From the NCBI GenBank assembly GCA_037179335.1, contig JAKZHN010000030.1:248001-312000 (forward strand): a stretch of 64,000 bases of DNA. The letters are read 5' to 3'. Position numbers and translations under genes: made by a program. The DNA is from Cyclaneusma minus (Eukaryota > Ascomycota > Leotiomycetes > Marthamycetales > Marthamycetaceae). Under the pieces are notes generated by a model. The model saw nothing but the letters and a program-made list of their open reading frames with translations. It was not told the DNA's origin and did no database searches. Shown one piece after another: positions 37,769 through 50,225 of the stretch; within the stretch, counting starts at the first letter, position 1, and each line of letters opens with the position of its first letter.

Positions 37769-40700
37769 TAATAATTGTCCCTTTTTTTATAGCTTTGGAT
37801 TTTAAAGCTTTTAAATATAGATTTTCGTTTTTTGGTAATTTAATATTTGGCTTTAATTATTAATTTTGGCTTTTTATTTTAGCTATATAAATTAATAAAT
37901 TTTTATTAATTTGCTATTATTAATAATTATCTTCAAATTTATTATTATTTAATTTTTAAAATTTTAATTTTAATATATAGCTTGCGCTATTTACTATTAA
38001 ATTAATTTTAAGCTTTTATTTAGTTGTTTTTATTATTTTTATTTTTATATTTTTATATTAAAATTTATTGAGGTTTTATTATTTTTATTAGATTGCATAT
38101 GCTTTTTTCACTTTTATATATGCTTTTTTTATAAATGCCGGAAAATTAATATAGCGGTGGCTTATTTTAAATAATTGGTTTTAAGGGTTTATATATATAT
38201 ATATTATAATAGTAATATATTAATTTTTAATTGTATTTTCGATTTCTTTTTTAGCAAATTTTAAGTTTTTTTTTTAATATCTTTTTTATAGCGATTATAT
38301 TAAGCTTTATTAGGATTTTATTTATATAAAGCAGGTTTTTTATTTTTATTAGGCTTTTTCTTATTATTGCTTTTATATAGATTTTTTAATATATGTTTTT
38401 TTAGCGGAAATTAATTTTTTTTTATCTTTTTTTTTAATTTTAATATTATAGTTTTTAATATTTTTAATTGCGAAATATAAAATTTTGATAGCGGTTTATT
38501 TTAAATTCCGCGCAATAAAGGTTTTGCTTATAATTATAATATTAATATTAAATTTGCAATTTCATTATAGAATTTAAATTACAATTTTATTAAGCCTATA
38601 TTTATATTTTGGATTTATATTTATATTTGCTATATATAAAGCTTTTATTTGGGTTTTTTTGTAAAATGTTTAATATTTATAGCTAAATTGCAAATAATTT
38701 TAAATGCGATTATTATTGTTATAATTATAATTTTTTTATTATATAATAAATTTATATTTTGCTTTTTTTATTTGTTTTGCTAATTAATTTATTATTTTGC
38801 AAATTTTCGCTATTTAATTTCTTTTATTTAATGCAATTTATAATGCTTTTATACTTTATTACTATTGCTATATTAAAATATAGGTTTTTTTTAAAGAAAC
38901 TGAAGCACTAATTATAATAATTAATTAATTTAATTAAAACATAAAATAAAGGCTGTCGGAATTTTTTATTTATTTTAAAATATAAAATATATTATGCATT
39001 TAAAAATATTATAATTACGGTAATAGTTTTAATTAAAATCATTTTCGTAATTTATATTTTAATATATATAGCAATTAATATTTAATGCTATTTAATAAGT
39101 TTTTTAATATATATATATATATTTAATTAAAATATAAATAAATTATTTTCTTAATTATTTTTTTAATGATATAATATAAAATATAAAAATTATAAATTTG
39201 ATATATGCAAATTGGGGTTTAAAAATATTATAAATTTTTAATTTTGCTAATCAGGTTTATTTTATATAATACTTATTTTTAATTAAACTATTTGATATAT
39301 AAAATTTATAATTTTCAATTAAATTAAATTCATTGCTTAATTTTTAATTTTTTAATTTAATTTAAAATATAAAAAAATAATTTAATTTATATTTTTATAT
39401 TTTAAATATTTTTATTTTTGCTTTTGCTTAATATTGCATATAATTAGGCGTTTTTAATTTAAATATAAAATTAAAATATTGTAATATTGGCTTGCTTGCA
39501 AATATATTTTTAATATATTAAATAAAAAATCTTGCATTTTCTTTACAATAGCATAGCCTTAATTTCTATAGATGTTTTTTAATTTAATTTTTATTAAATG
39601 CTTAATAGCTTTTTTTTAATTAAATTTGGCTAAAATAAATAAAAACTACAAATAGCCCTATTTAATAAATATAGCTATTTTAAGATTTTTTTTTAAAATT
39701 ATAATATCCTTTATATTATTATAGTAAACACATATTTATTTTATATTATATAAAGAAAAAGTATAAAATTATCATTATTTATTATAATAGAAAAAACCAT
39801 TTTAAATAGTATTTAAATATTAACTATGCCTAAATGTTTGCTAAAGCTATTATTTTTAAAATAAATAACCAAAATGCCTTTTAAAATAAATTTAAATTCC
39901 AAATTAAATATAATTGCTTAAAAAGCTTTAAATTAACTAATGCTATTAAATAATATCTTGGCAGCACCGCTATTTAAAAATATGCTTTAAAAAATTCCTT
40001 TGGTATAGCGGCTATAAATAATGAAAATCTCTATTATAAAAATAGGATTTTTTAAATAAACTAAATTGAATAGGGATATTTTAATCAATAAATAAGCTAT
40101 TTGCATATTTGCAAAAATCTCTATAATGGCTTAACCATTCAAAATATTAATTTTAATTATAAATAAATATAGTAATTTAAAATCTAATTGAGAATTTGAT
40201 TAAAGGCTTTCTTTGTTTTTAAAATTAAATAATTGAATTATTTAATAAAATTATATAGTTTTAATAAAATACACAATATCCTTTGCTAATTGTTAATTAT
40301 TAAAATTACTTTTTTATAATTCCGCTTTTTTAATCTCACCAAAACAAATATAGTAATGCCTTTTATTTAAAGGCTTTTTTCCCCTATTTTTTAACTTTTT
40401 TTTATTTTCTCCAATATTTATTCTATTTGTTTTTGAAATATTTAATAAAAAGATAATTTGGCTTGCTATAAATATAGCAATTTTCTTTTAAATCCCTTTT
40501 AAATTTGCTATTATATTTCCTATTATATATTTTTCTATTAATATAATATATATAAAATTGGTTCGCTAAAATTATATTTAAATAATTTAATTTTTTATTA
40601 GTTTTATTATTATTTTAAAAATATTACAATTAAAATAATAAAGCTGCAATATAGAAGAAATAGCCAAAGAATTGATTATAATTGCAAAATCCGAAATGAA

Positions 40701-41968
40701 TATAAATATTAAATTAATTTATAAAAACGCCATTAATTTTTATTCTATTAAAAATGGCGAAATGGATTTAAGCGGCCAGACTTTTATAATTTGGCTATAA
40801 ATTTAAAAAAACCCCATTTACATTTTGGAACTTTTTAAATATTTTTATAAAGCTAGTTTTTAATAGCTTTATTCAATTAAAATTTAAAATTAAAATTTGG
40901 CTGGACTTTTTAAAAATTATTCAATATTAAATCCAAATATTCTATTTTAAATTTGTCTAAATTATTGGCAATAGTTTTGCAAAAGCTAATATTGGACTAT
41001 AAATTTTAATATTTTATTTTAATAAATTTAATTATTTTATTAAATATAAAGCCTTTGCATACCAAAAAGCAATTATAGTATTTCCGGGATTTGCCAATTA
41101 ATATATATAAATAAATCATAATATAGTTAATTTCCAAAAACCCAGTTTTATTATATATATTATAAAGCCTTTAAAGCTTAATATTTAAAATATTAAACAG
41201 CTTACTATTATAGCGGTTGTTTTTTAATATATTTTGCCAAATTTTTAATTTCTTTTTGGTTTTATAATTGTTTTTTTTTATCTCTGCTAAAATCTAATAA
41301 AATTGGGCTTTTATTTTTTTTATTAATAAAGGGCCTAAGGAAACAAAAGAAGAAAATAATATATAGCGTTTTTAAAAATAGTATTTAAATTTTAAAGAAA
41401 AATAGCGGGATATTATACCAAAAATTATTTTATAGCCAATAATAGCTTAATAAGAAATTTTTAAAAATCCTAATATATTTTCTTAGTATAGAGTATTTTC
41501 TAAAAATGGTTTAGCTAATAATTTAAATCAAATATAAAATTATTTTCAAAAAGCTTAATCCTTAATTAATTTTTTAATTGCTTTAATTTCTTTTGGAAAT
41601 TTATTAATAATTTTGGCTAAAGGAAACTCTGCAAGCTTGGAAATCTCTTTGTTTTTTTAATTTTGAATTTAAATCTTTTTTTTAAAAAAAATTTACTAAA
41701 TTTTCCATAAATGTCTTTGGCAATTTTTTTCAATATTGGATCCTTTTTATATACAGTTTATTTTATTAAATTTATCCATTAGCCAATTCCATCAATTATT
41801 TGATTTAATAGCAAAGTTAAATAAAAAAATAATTAATTTATTGCTTTTTTATTGCTTAATAAAAGATTTATACTTTTTTTTTTAAAAAAAAAGTCTAATA
41901 TTGCTGCCTATTGCTTTAAATATTTCCAATAATTAATTTTCGAAATAATTTTAATATAATATTTATAA
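37769..41968. other. Internal part of the outer LTR element
   Basis: This 4.2 kb of RIP-mutated sequence contains no open frame of note. The + strand is T-rich across 38,000-39,600. I could not align any protease, reverse transcriptase or integrase motif with confidence. Confidence 0.5.
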
Positions 41969-42152
41969 TATTAAAAAGCCCTTTTAGTGATTCGAATTAA
42001 CCCCGTGCGAAAACACGCTGGTTATATGCAGGGGGTTACGCTACCCCTGCACGTATAAGCGAGAGAGAAATGCATAATACTTTTAAGCTGTAAAATAGCC
42101 TTTTTTTTAATATAATATATTTAAAAAATCCAGCCTATATTAAATTTAAATA
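41969..42152 (+). repeat. 5' LTR of the copia element
   Basis: It matches 53,502-53,687 in the same orientation, with transitions dominating. The G+C-rich palindromic part (tgcagggggttacgctaccc) here corresponds to tataaaaacttacgctattt in the 3' copy. The exact ends are estimated from where similarity stops. Confidence 0.7.
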
Positions 42153-44390
42153 AATTATAAGCCCAATATATTTTAATATAATTAAAAAAACAAATTTTTG
42201 CAGCGCCGTATTTTTAAAACTCTTATAATGCTGTATTTTTAAAGCGAAATTTATAGCGCCGTATTTTTGAATTTTTAGCAAAAATTCTGCAGCGCCGTAT
42301 TTTTAAAGCCTTTAAATTTTTAGCGCAGTGCTATATTTTTGTATTCCCTTTTTTTTATAGCGCCGTGTTTTTAAAATTTATTATTTATTAGCGCAATATT
42401 ATGCTTTTGCAAATTTATTTATAAATTAATAATAATAATAAACTTTTATTTTTTAAACCAGTATATTTATTGACTTTAATTAGTTTTTTTTATAAATTAA
42501 ATATTATATTTATTATATTTACTAGTATATAAAATATTTATAATTAAAAAAAACCTGTGTTTATTTTTATTTACGCTAATTATTATAAATAATTTATTAT
42601 AATAAAAATATTTTTAAAAGCAAAAATATTTAATATATTATAAATATTATTTTTAATTAATACGCTGCAAATTTTAATATTATTTAAATAAATAAAAAGT
42701 AAATTGTATTGGATAAAAATTTGAAAAAGCAATATAAAGCAAATATTGCCAAAGTCTTTCATAAAATTTATATTTATTTTAGTTAATTAAATAAAAAGGC
42801 TATTAATATTAAAATCTATTATATAAACGCTTAGAATATTTTAAATAAAAAATACTTTATGGTCTTTATTACTATTATAAATTTTTATTTTTGCCAAATT
42901 GCCAATTTTAAATGGATTTTAAATTTTATTATTAAGAAATTTTGTGTTAAATTCTATGCTATTTGCTGCCAAATTATTTAATTAAATTTATTTTATATAA
43001 TGATTTATATTAAGAATTGTTTTTTATATTATACTATTATATTTCTTAGCAAAATATATTGTATTTAAAACTGTAATATTAAATAAATATAATTTAAATA
43101 TTATTTGAAAAATAAATCTGCTAAAAAGAAATCTTTTTACAATTTAAAAAAAGGCAAATATAAGAAAAAGCAATTTATTAAGCTATAAAATAAGCGCTTT
43201 ACCAATGCCCTTTGCAGGGCTGAGATTGATAGCTATAAGGGTGGCAAGATTTTTTATAATTAAATTAAGTATTTTTTATATGGCTAAAAAGGTTATAGTG
43301 GTATTAGGAAATATTTTTATTCTTTTATAAAATAAAAAATAATACAAAATATTATAATAATTGGCCTAATAAAGATTCCAATTAAAAAAAGGCCTATATA
43401 ATTAAGGGCAGTATTAAAAAAAATGAAAAGAAATGCGGTATATATTATTTAAAATTTTATTGGCATTGCTAATAAAATTCCCTATCTTATTTAAATTGCC
43501 AATTTAAATATTATATTATATATAATGAATTTTATTTGAAATTTTAAAGCTATATTAATAAAAAGCTATTAAAATAAAGAAGGGAAGGCTATATTTAAAT
43601 CAAATTGGCACCGTATTAATAAGGATTCAAAATGGAAAATGCTTGCTTAATTTTTTTTAATATATTTTATATTTAAAAATAAATTTGTTTTTAAATAGGA
43701 AAATTTGTTAAAAGGGATTTTTAAATAATTTTAATTAAAATAATATATATTTTAAAAACCACTATATTCAAAATTTTAATTTTAAAGCATTTATATAATA
43801 GGGTTTATATATTATGGATTTTGTAATTATAATAGCCAAATTGGCATTAGCATTTAAATAATTATTCTTTATTACTATTCTTTATTTTGCTGCTTTTTCT
43901 ACCAAAATTGAAAAAATTGAAAATGCTTTAAATAATTCTTTTACGCCAATGTTTTCCCTTTTAAAAGCATTTTAGCATAATATATTAAACATGCCAATTG
44001 CTATAATATAAAAGATATTGCCAATTATAATTTAAAAAACGCTAATTTTTAGCATAATAAAAGCCATTTAATCCAGGATCAAAATTAAAACGGTTGAAAA
44101 AAATAAAATTAAAGCAATCAAAAAAGCAAATTAAAAGAAAATAATAGCGGAAAGCCGTTAAATAATGCTTTAGTTTATTTTATTGGAAATTGGCTTATCT
44201 AGGCCTAGTCAAATTAATAAGCCGTATTTTTTTTTAAACAAATCAAAATCCCTAATATTTTCTATTATTATAAAAACTGCAATATTGGCAAAATATAAAA
44301 CTATATTTCCAAAAAGATCGCAAATTATAAAATAATTTTTTTTAAATTGGTATATTTTAATATAGCTGGCAAATTTTCTTTTAATATTTA

Positions 44391-44499
44391 TAAAAATATT
44401 TAATTATTAAAAATATTTAATTATTAAAAATATTTAATTATTAAAAATATTTAATTATTAAAAATATTTAATTATTAAAAATATTTAATTATTAAAAAC
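44391..44499. repeat. Tandem repeat, 17-bp unit, about six copies
   Basis: The unit aaaaatatttaattatt is repeated without a visible mismatch. Exact copies within heavily mutated DNA imply expansion after the RIP mutations. Confidence 0.9.
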
Positions 44500-45941
44500 T
44501 ATTAATGGCCGGATAAAGAAAATTTGGGCTTTTGCTATAAAATTAAAAACTAAAGTATATTTTATTTTGATTATCTAATGCAAAAAAGTGTAATTGAAAA
44601 TGGGAAAAAAAGTAAAAAAGTAAAAAGTTAATAAAGTAGGAGAATTGGTAAAAAGAATTATTTATTGGATTTAAATTAATAGTATAAAATTTGGAAAAAC
44701 TGTTTTTTATTTTTTTTGGCAAAATAGGCCAATTAAAAACATAATTTAAATTGTAAAAGCAAATATTCGAACTATATTATATAATGCCAAGCTTTTAATT
44801 AAGTTTTAATTTAAAATTGCTATAATTAAAACTTATTGCAAAAATGAAATTAATATTGGTTTAAAAATTAATAGCAAAGTAATTAATTTAAAAAAAACTT
44901 GGATTGGAAAATTTCTTAAATAGGAGAATATCAAAAATTGAAATTGCAGAATTTGGTTTTATATTAGTAGAATTTTTTTTTAAAAAAAATGCAAAAACAA
45001 GCTTTTGCCTATAGGGAGAAAGTATATATTTATAAAATATAATCCAAATACTATTAAGCAATATGGATTATATTATCCGGATTTGAAATAAATAGCTATA
45101 AAAGTTATTATTAAATGGAATAAGGAAATTTCCAGCGAAATTTAAAATTTAAGATTAAAAAACAATTTTTATAATTTCCAAAGCATTTTAAATAATTTTT
45201 TTAATTGCTATTATATTGGCAAACTAATATTAATAAAAAGAAGCCCGCAAATCTGTTTTTAGCTAAAAAATATTTAAAAACAGGCCAATTAAAGCTGCTA
45301 AATTAAAAATAATAATTCTAGCTATTAATTGAAATAAATAAGCAAAAGAAATATTTCATTTTAAATTTTAATTAGAATAATTATTTTTTAAAGTTTTAAT
45401 TATAGAAATACCAAAAAATATTATTAATATAATAAATGCTTTTAAATTAAAAAATATAAATATTTTAAATATAAATATTTTAAATATAAATATTATAAAT
45501 ATAAATACTATGGATTTTAATAAAGCATTTTTGGCTATTTTTATTCTTTATAAATAATTGCTATCTAAGATTTTGAAAAAGCGTTTTATAAAAATAATTG
45601 GCGAATAAAGATTTTTAAAGCGTAATATTATTAAAATTAAAATCTTACGCAAAAATCGATTTTTAAAAGCTTTTATAGCAGCTATAATTGGAAATAAAAA
45701 TAATTTATATAAATTTGCTTTTTCCGCTGGGGAAATTCTGGATATTTCTATTTTAAAAATCTATAAAAAGGCTGTAAATAATTTTTTATATAAAAATAAT
45801 TGAGAAAAGTACATTATAATAAAATTTAAAAAACTAATAGCTAATAATATTTGGATTAAAATAGCTATACAAATAGTTTTTAATTTAATTTTTATTAAAT
45901 GGATATTTATTATTAAATTGAATTTAAATAGCGGCCTAAAT

Positions 45942-47213
45942 AAATACAAATCCCGCCTAATAGCCCGCGGTTTTAATTAGATTTATTAAAAAAAAATCTT
46001 TATAATTTATATAAATATATTTAGGCTTTTTTCTAGCTATTATAGCTTGGCAAAATATAAAATGCCATTATTTTAATATTAGCAATATATTTATTAAGGC
46101 TAAATTCAAAAAATTAATATATTTGGCATTTTTAAATAAGGTAATTATTAAATTCGGCTGTATTTTTTAATTAAATAAAAGCTTGTACAATTTAAAGCAA
46201 GCTATTAAAAATTGAAATTACCTAATTAAATTCAATTTTTTTAGATTGGATTTTAAATAAAGCTTTAGTAGTTTTTACTTATTTATAAATAAAAAACCGG
46301 GCATAATTATTTTAATTTATATTAATAATATTATAATTGCTGCCAAATTTAATACGGATTTTAATAAGTCTTTTGCTAAGCTATTTTTTAAACTTATTGC
46401 GAAAAATTTGAGGAAAATCAAAAAAATCCTACGCATGCAAATTATAAGAGATAAATTATTAAAATTTTTATAAATTAATTAAAAATAATAAATTAATCAC
46501 TGCTATATAAAATTCAAATTTTCAATTCGCAAAAACAATTATATTTTATTTTTATAAGCAGCAATAATGCAATAGATTTTGCTAGAAATAATAATAAAAA
46601 ATTAAAAAAGAATTTATACCAAAGGAAATTGGGAAAATTAATATATTTTATAATTTTAATAAAATTTGATATTTATTACATTATAAAAAGGCTAATTTAA
46701 TTTATAGCTAATTTTTATAAGCGATACAATTTAGAATTAAGCTAGCTGCTATATTATTTTAAAATTATATAAAAAAAAACCCCAAAAAAAAGGGCAAGCT
46801 AAAAATTTATAGTAATGCTTTTTATAAACAATTTTTTAATAAAAAAAGTATTAGCGGACTTATAATTATATTTTTGAAAGGCTTAATATTATAATTAAAT
46901 TAAAAGCAATTTTTTTTTTACATTTATTTATAAAATTAAATATATAGCAGCGGCCGCAAATATTAAGCAAAAATAATAAATTACCCAAATACTAAAAAAT
47001 ATTAAATATAGCGAGCTAATAAAAACTAATTCTTATTATATAAATATAAAAAGAAACAATTAAAATATTATAGCTTTTATTAAAAACTTTTAATTTTATA
47101 AAAAATCCAAATCTATTAATATTGTTTATTATTTTATTAAAGAATTAAAAAACAACTGCAAGCAATAAATAATTTATATTAATATTTAAAATATAATTGC
47201 AAATGAATTTACT
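45942..47213 (+). pseudogene. Copia pol remnant: reverse transcriptase and RNase H
   Basis: Frames broken by stops still follow copia pol in order. KYKSRLIARGF at 45,942 corresponds to the KARLVARG motif. IYINNIIIA near 46,316 is the YVDD active site with both Asp changed to Asn by G to A. YSNAF..KKSISG near 46,810-46,860 corresponds to the RNase H motif YSDAD..RKSTSG. A likely C-terminal ADGxTKA segment (ANEFTKA) ends at 47,213, where the gypsy LTR begins. The protein is not functional. Confidence 0.75.
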
Positions 47214-47428
47214 AAGGCAAGGCAGGGGTTAGGGTAAAGCGATATTATAAGCTAAAAATGTAAATTTTCAGCTTTGCAGGATTTTAAGGGTTTTGCAGGC
47301 CAGCGTAGGGCGCTAAAAGCACGTGCCTAATATATAAAATTAAGGGTTAAAGGCTTAAGGCACGTGGCGCATAGCGCGTGCCTAGGGCACGTGCTTAAAA
47401 TATCTAAAATTAATATTATAACAATATT
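47214..47428 (-). repeat. Left LTR of the gypsy element
   Basis: It shares ggggttagggtaaagcgata and gcgctaaaagcacgtgcct with 53,016-53,230. It contains cacgtgg/gcgcgtg runs that remain G+C-rich. Confidence 0.8.
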
Positions 47429-47937
47429 TTTTTTAAATTGCTATTTGTTTTAAATAGCGCTAAAAATCCTTTAATATTTTTAATTATAATTTATAGGCTT
47501 TATAAAATTAATTATCCTTTTTTAAAAATGCTTAAAATTATACTTTTTTTAGGCCGTTTTTTTTTCGAAATAGCTATTTTTAGTTTTGCAATTTATATAG
47601 CAATTTCTTTAGGCTTCTTTTTTTTAAATGCAATTATAAATTGGTTAAAATTTTATATTAAAACAATTATAATTTAATTAGAATTTTATATTAAGACGAT
47701 TTTTTATATTATAATAATTGGCTATAATATATTTTTGCTATATTGCAAGGCTTATTTAATAAAAAAGCCTGGGAATTTTAATTTATTTGGGTAATTTTAA
47801 TATTATTTTTATAAATATTATTTAAAGTTATAAAAGTTTGCTTTTAATTGCCAGCTTAATTTATGATTTATTTATTTAATATAATATATTAGGCTTTAAT
47901 TTAGGCGAATATTTTAATTATAAATATTTAAAATGCT

Positions 47938-48121
47938 ATTAAATTTATATTTTTTTATATTTTTTTATATTTTTTTATATTTTTTTATATTTTTTTATAT
48001 TTTTTTATATTTTTTTATATTTTTTTATATTTTTTTTATTTTTTTATATTTTTTTATATTTTTTTATATTTTTTATATTTTTTTATATTTTTTTATATTT
48101 TTTTATATTTTTTTATATTTT
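47938..48121. repeat. Tandem repeat of ttttttatat units
   Basis: A 10-bp unit (ttttttatat) with small length variants fills about 180 bases inside the gypsy element. It yields a meaningless Phe/Tyr/Ile-rich frame. Confidence 0.9.
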
Positions 48122-49879
48122 TGCTTTTTAGCTTATTAATTTTATTTTGGCTTGGAAATGTTTTTATTTTTGGTTTTAATTTAAAAAATATATATAAAAT
48201 ATAAAAAAAGAAAAAGAATTTTAAAAGAATTTAGAAAATAAGCTTATTTATACATTTTAAATATTTTTTATAGCCCGGCCCATTTATTATTTCCTTTTTT
48301 TATAAAATAATTAATATTTATATTTTTAATATTTATATAAATATATTGGCCTATTTTAAAAACCGGGGCTTTAAAATAATAAATATTAATATTTTGTTTA
48401 TAGCAATTAGTTAATTATTAAGCCAGTATTGTAAATTGGTAAAAATGTATTTTATATAATCCGCGATAATATTGGCTTTATAAAATCCTTATTTTTAAAT
48501 TAGAATTATATTTAAAAAGAAAGGCTAAAATGGCTTTATATTTATTTATAAATAAAATCCGTAATTGGCAAAAAATGATATTATTTTTATAATTTCGGAT
48601 ATTTAATTATTAAAAGCAAATTTTGCTAATAATAGCTAATTTACCCAATTATTTTGGGTAAAAAATATAAAGTTTTTTAAATATTATTTTAAATAATTAT
48701 TAAATTATTAAATTTATTCGTTTATTTTAAAATAAAAAAAGGGTAATGGTTTTAGCCTAATTTTTAGCCTTTTAAATAAATGCTTCTAAAATTAAAATAA
48801 TAAATTTAATTAATAAAAGCTTTTGCAAGCCTTTTAGCTTTAAAATTTATAATAAAAATAAAATAACGCATTTTAATAAATTTATATATTATTATAATAA
48901 TACATTAATAATTGCAGCCATTTTTTATATATTTAGGCAATAATATAATATAATTTATTAAAATATTTAATTAAGCCTTAAAAGAAATTGGTAAAAATTG
49001 CAAAACTCCAAATAGTAATAGCCTAAGAAATTTAATTTTATTATAAAATTTATATTCTTTAATATATTTTAAAATATTTTAGGCTATTAATAATATTAAT
49101 TAATATTTGCCAAAATCTTAGGTTTTTTTTTAAATATTTAGCTATAATTATAAAATAATGCTTATAAATAATTTAAATTGCTAAATTGGGGGCATTAGGG
49201 AATATTTATATTTAATTTATATTTTTTGGTTTTTTTAATATAATTCGTTTATTTAAAATAAAAGAATTCAATATTTAGTTTTTTAAAAACCTAATGCAGA
49301 TTGTTTAGCCAGGCCTTAAAATTTTTATTTTTTAAAATTACCAATATTAATATTACAATTTTCAATTTTTGATATATTATTTTAATAATTTCCTTAATTG
49401 AAATTAATATTAAAGCAAGCTAAAAACAATTATTAGGTTTTTTAATGCTTTAAATAAGAATTTTAATTTTAATAAGAATATTTTTTATTTATATTATACT
49501 TCTTTATTTTTAATATATTAAAATTGGTTTTTTAAAAGCCTGCTTAATATATTTGGCTTTATTGCTTGGAATTCTAATTTATAAATAATTTTAAAATTAA
49601 AGCCAGAAAAAAAATTATTTTTAATAAAATTATTTTTAATTTAGCTATTAAATAATTATAGAATATTTTAAATTATTATAATTAGTTTAAATTCTAATTT
49701 TTTTAATATTTTTTAAATTTCTGGTTTTTATTTTTTCAAATATTTAATAATAGCCAGAAATTTCTTATTATAAATTTTATAATTGCATTTTATAAAATTT
49801 TAAATTTTTAAAAAATAAGCTATAAATGAAAGAATTCCGTTATTTTTATCTTAAGAAGCATTTTTTTAAAAAATATAGT

Positions 49880-50225
49880 TTAAAGCATTTATTTCCAAAA
49901 TTATCTATTTATTATAATTGAAAAAAACCAGAATTGGGGCTAAAATAAATGCTTATTTAAATTTATTAAAAGCATTTTATTAAGCCCTTTTTAAATTTAC
50001 CTTATTTTTTTAATTAAATTATTTAATAGCTTGGCTATTTTAAACAAATTCCAAAAAACAATTTGATAGAAATTGGCAAATTTTATAAATTTTTAAAGAT
50101 TTCGAATAAAAATTAGTAATTTCTAAATTATAATAATATTAAGCTTAGTATAAATTTTAATTTTATATATAATATCCAGAATCTTTCTAATTACTAATAA
50201 AGGGTAATGATTTTTAATAATAATA
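49880..50225 (-). pseudogene. Gypsy pol remnant with the reverse transcriptase core missing
   Basis: Read leftwards, IKNHYPLL..ILD..KIYTKLN matches the gypsy start of RT (IKNRYPLPLI..FTKLDL). FANFY..NLFKIAKLLNNL then matches the thumb (FANFYRRFI.NFSKIAKPL). APILVFFNYNK..IILEINA matches the RNase H start (FD..PIILETDAS), with Asp to Asn changes. Only about 70 bases separate the first two motifs, where intact elements have over 300 that include YLDD, so the catalytic core seems deleted. Confidence 0.65.

Noticed and set aside
47933..48139. Phe/Tyr-rich 68-codon frame
   Set aside because: It is the translation of a ttttttatat tandem repeat.
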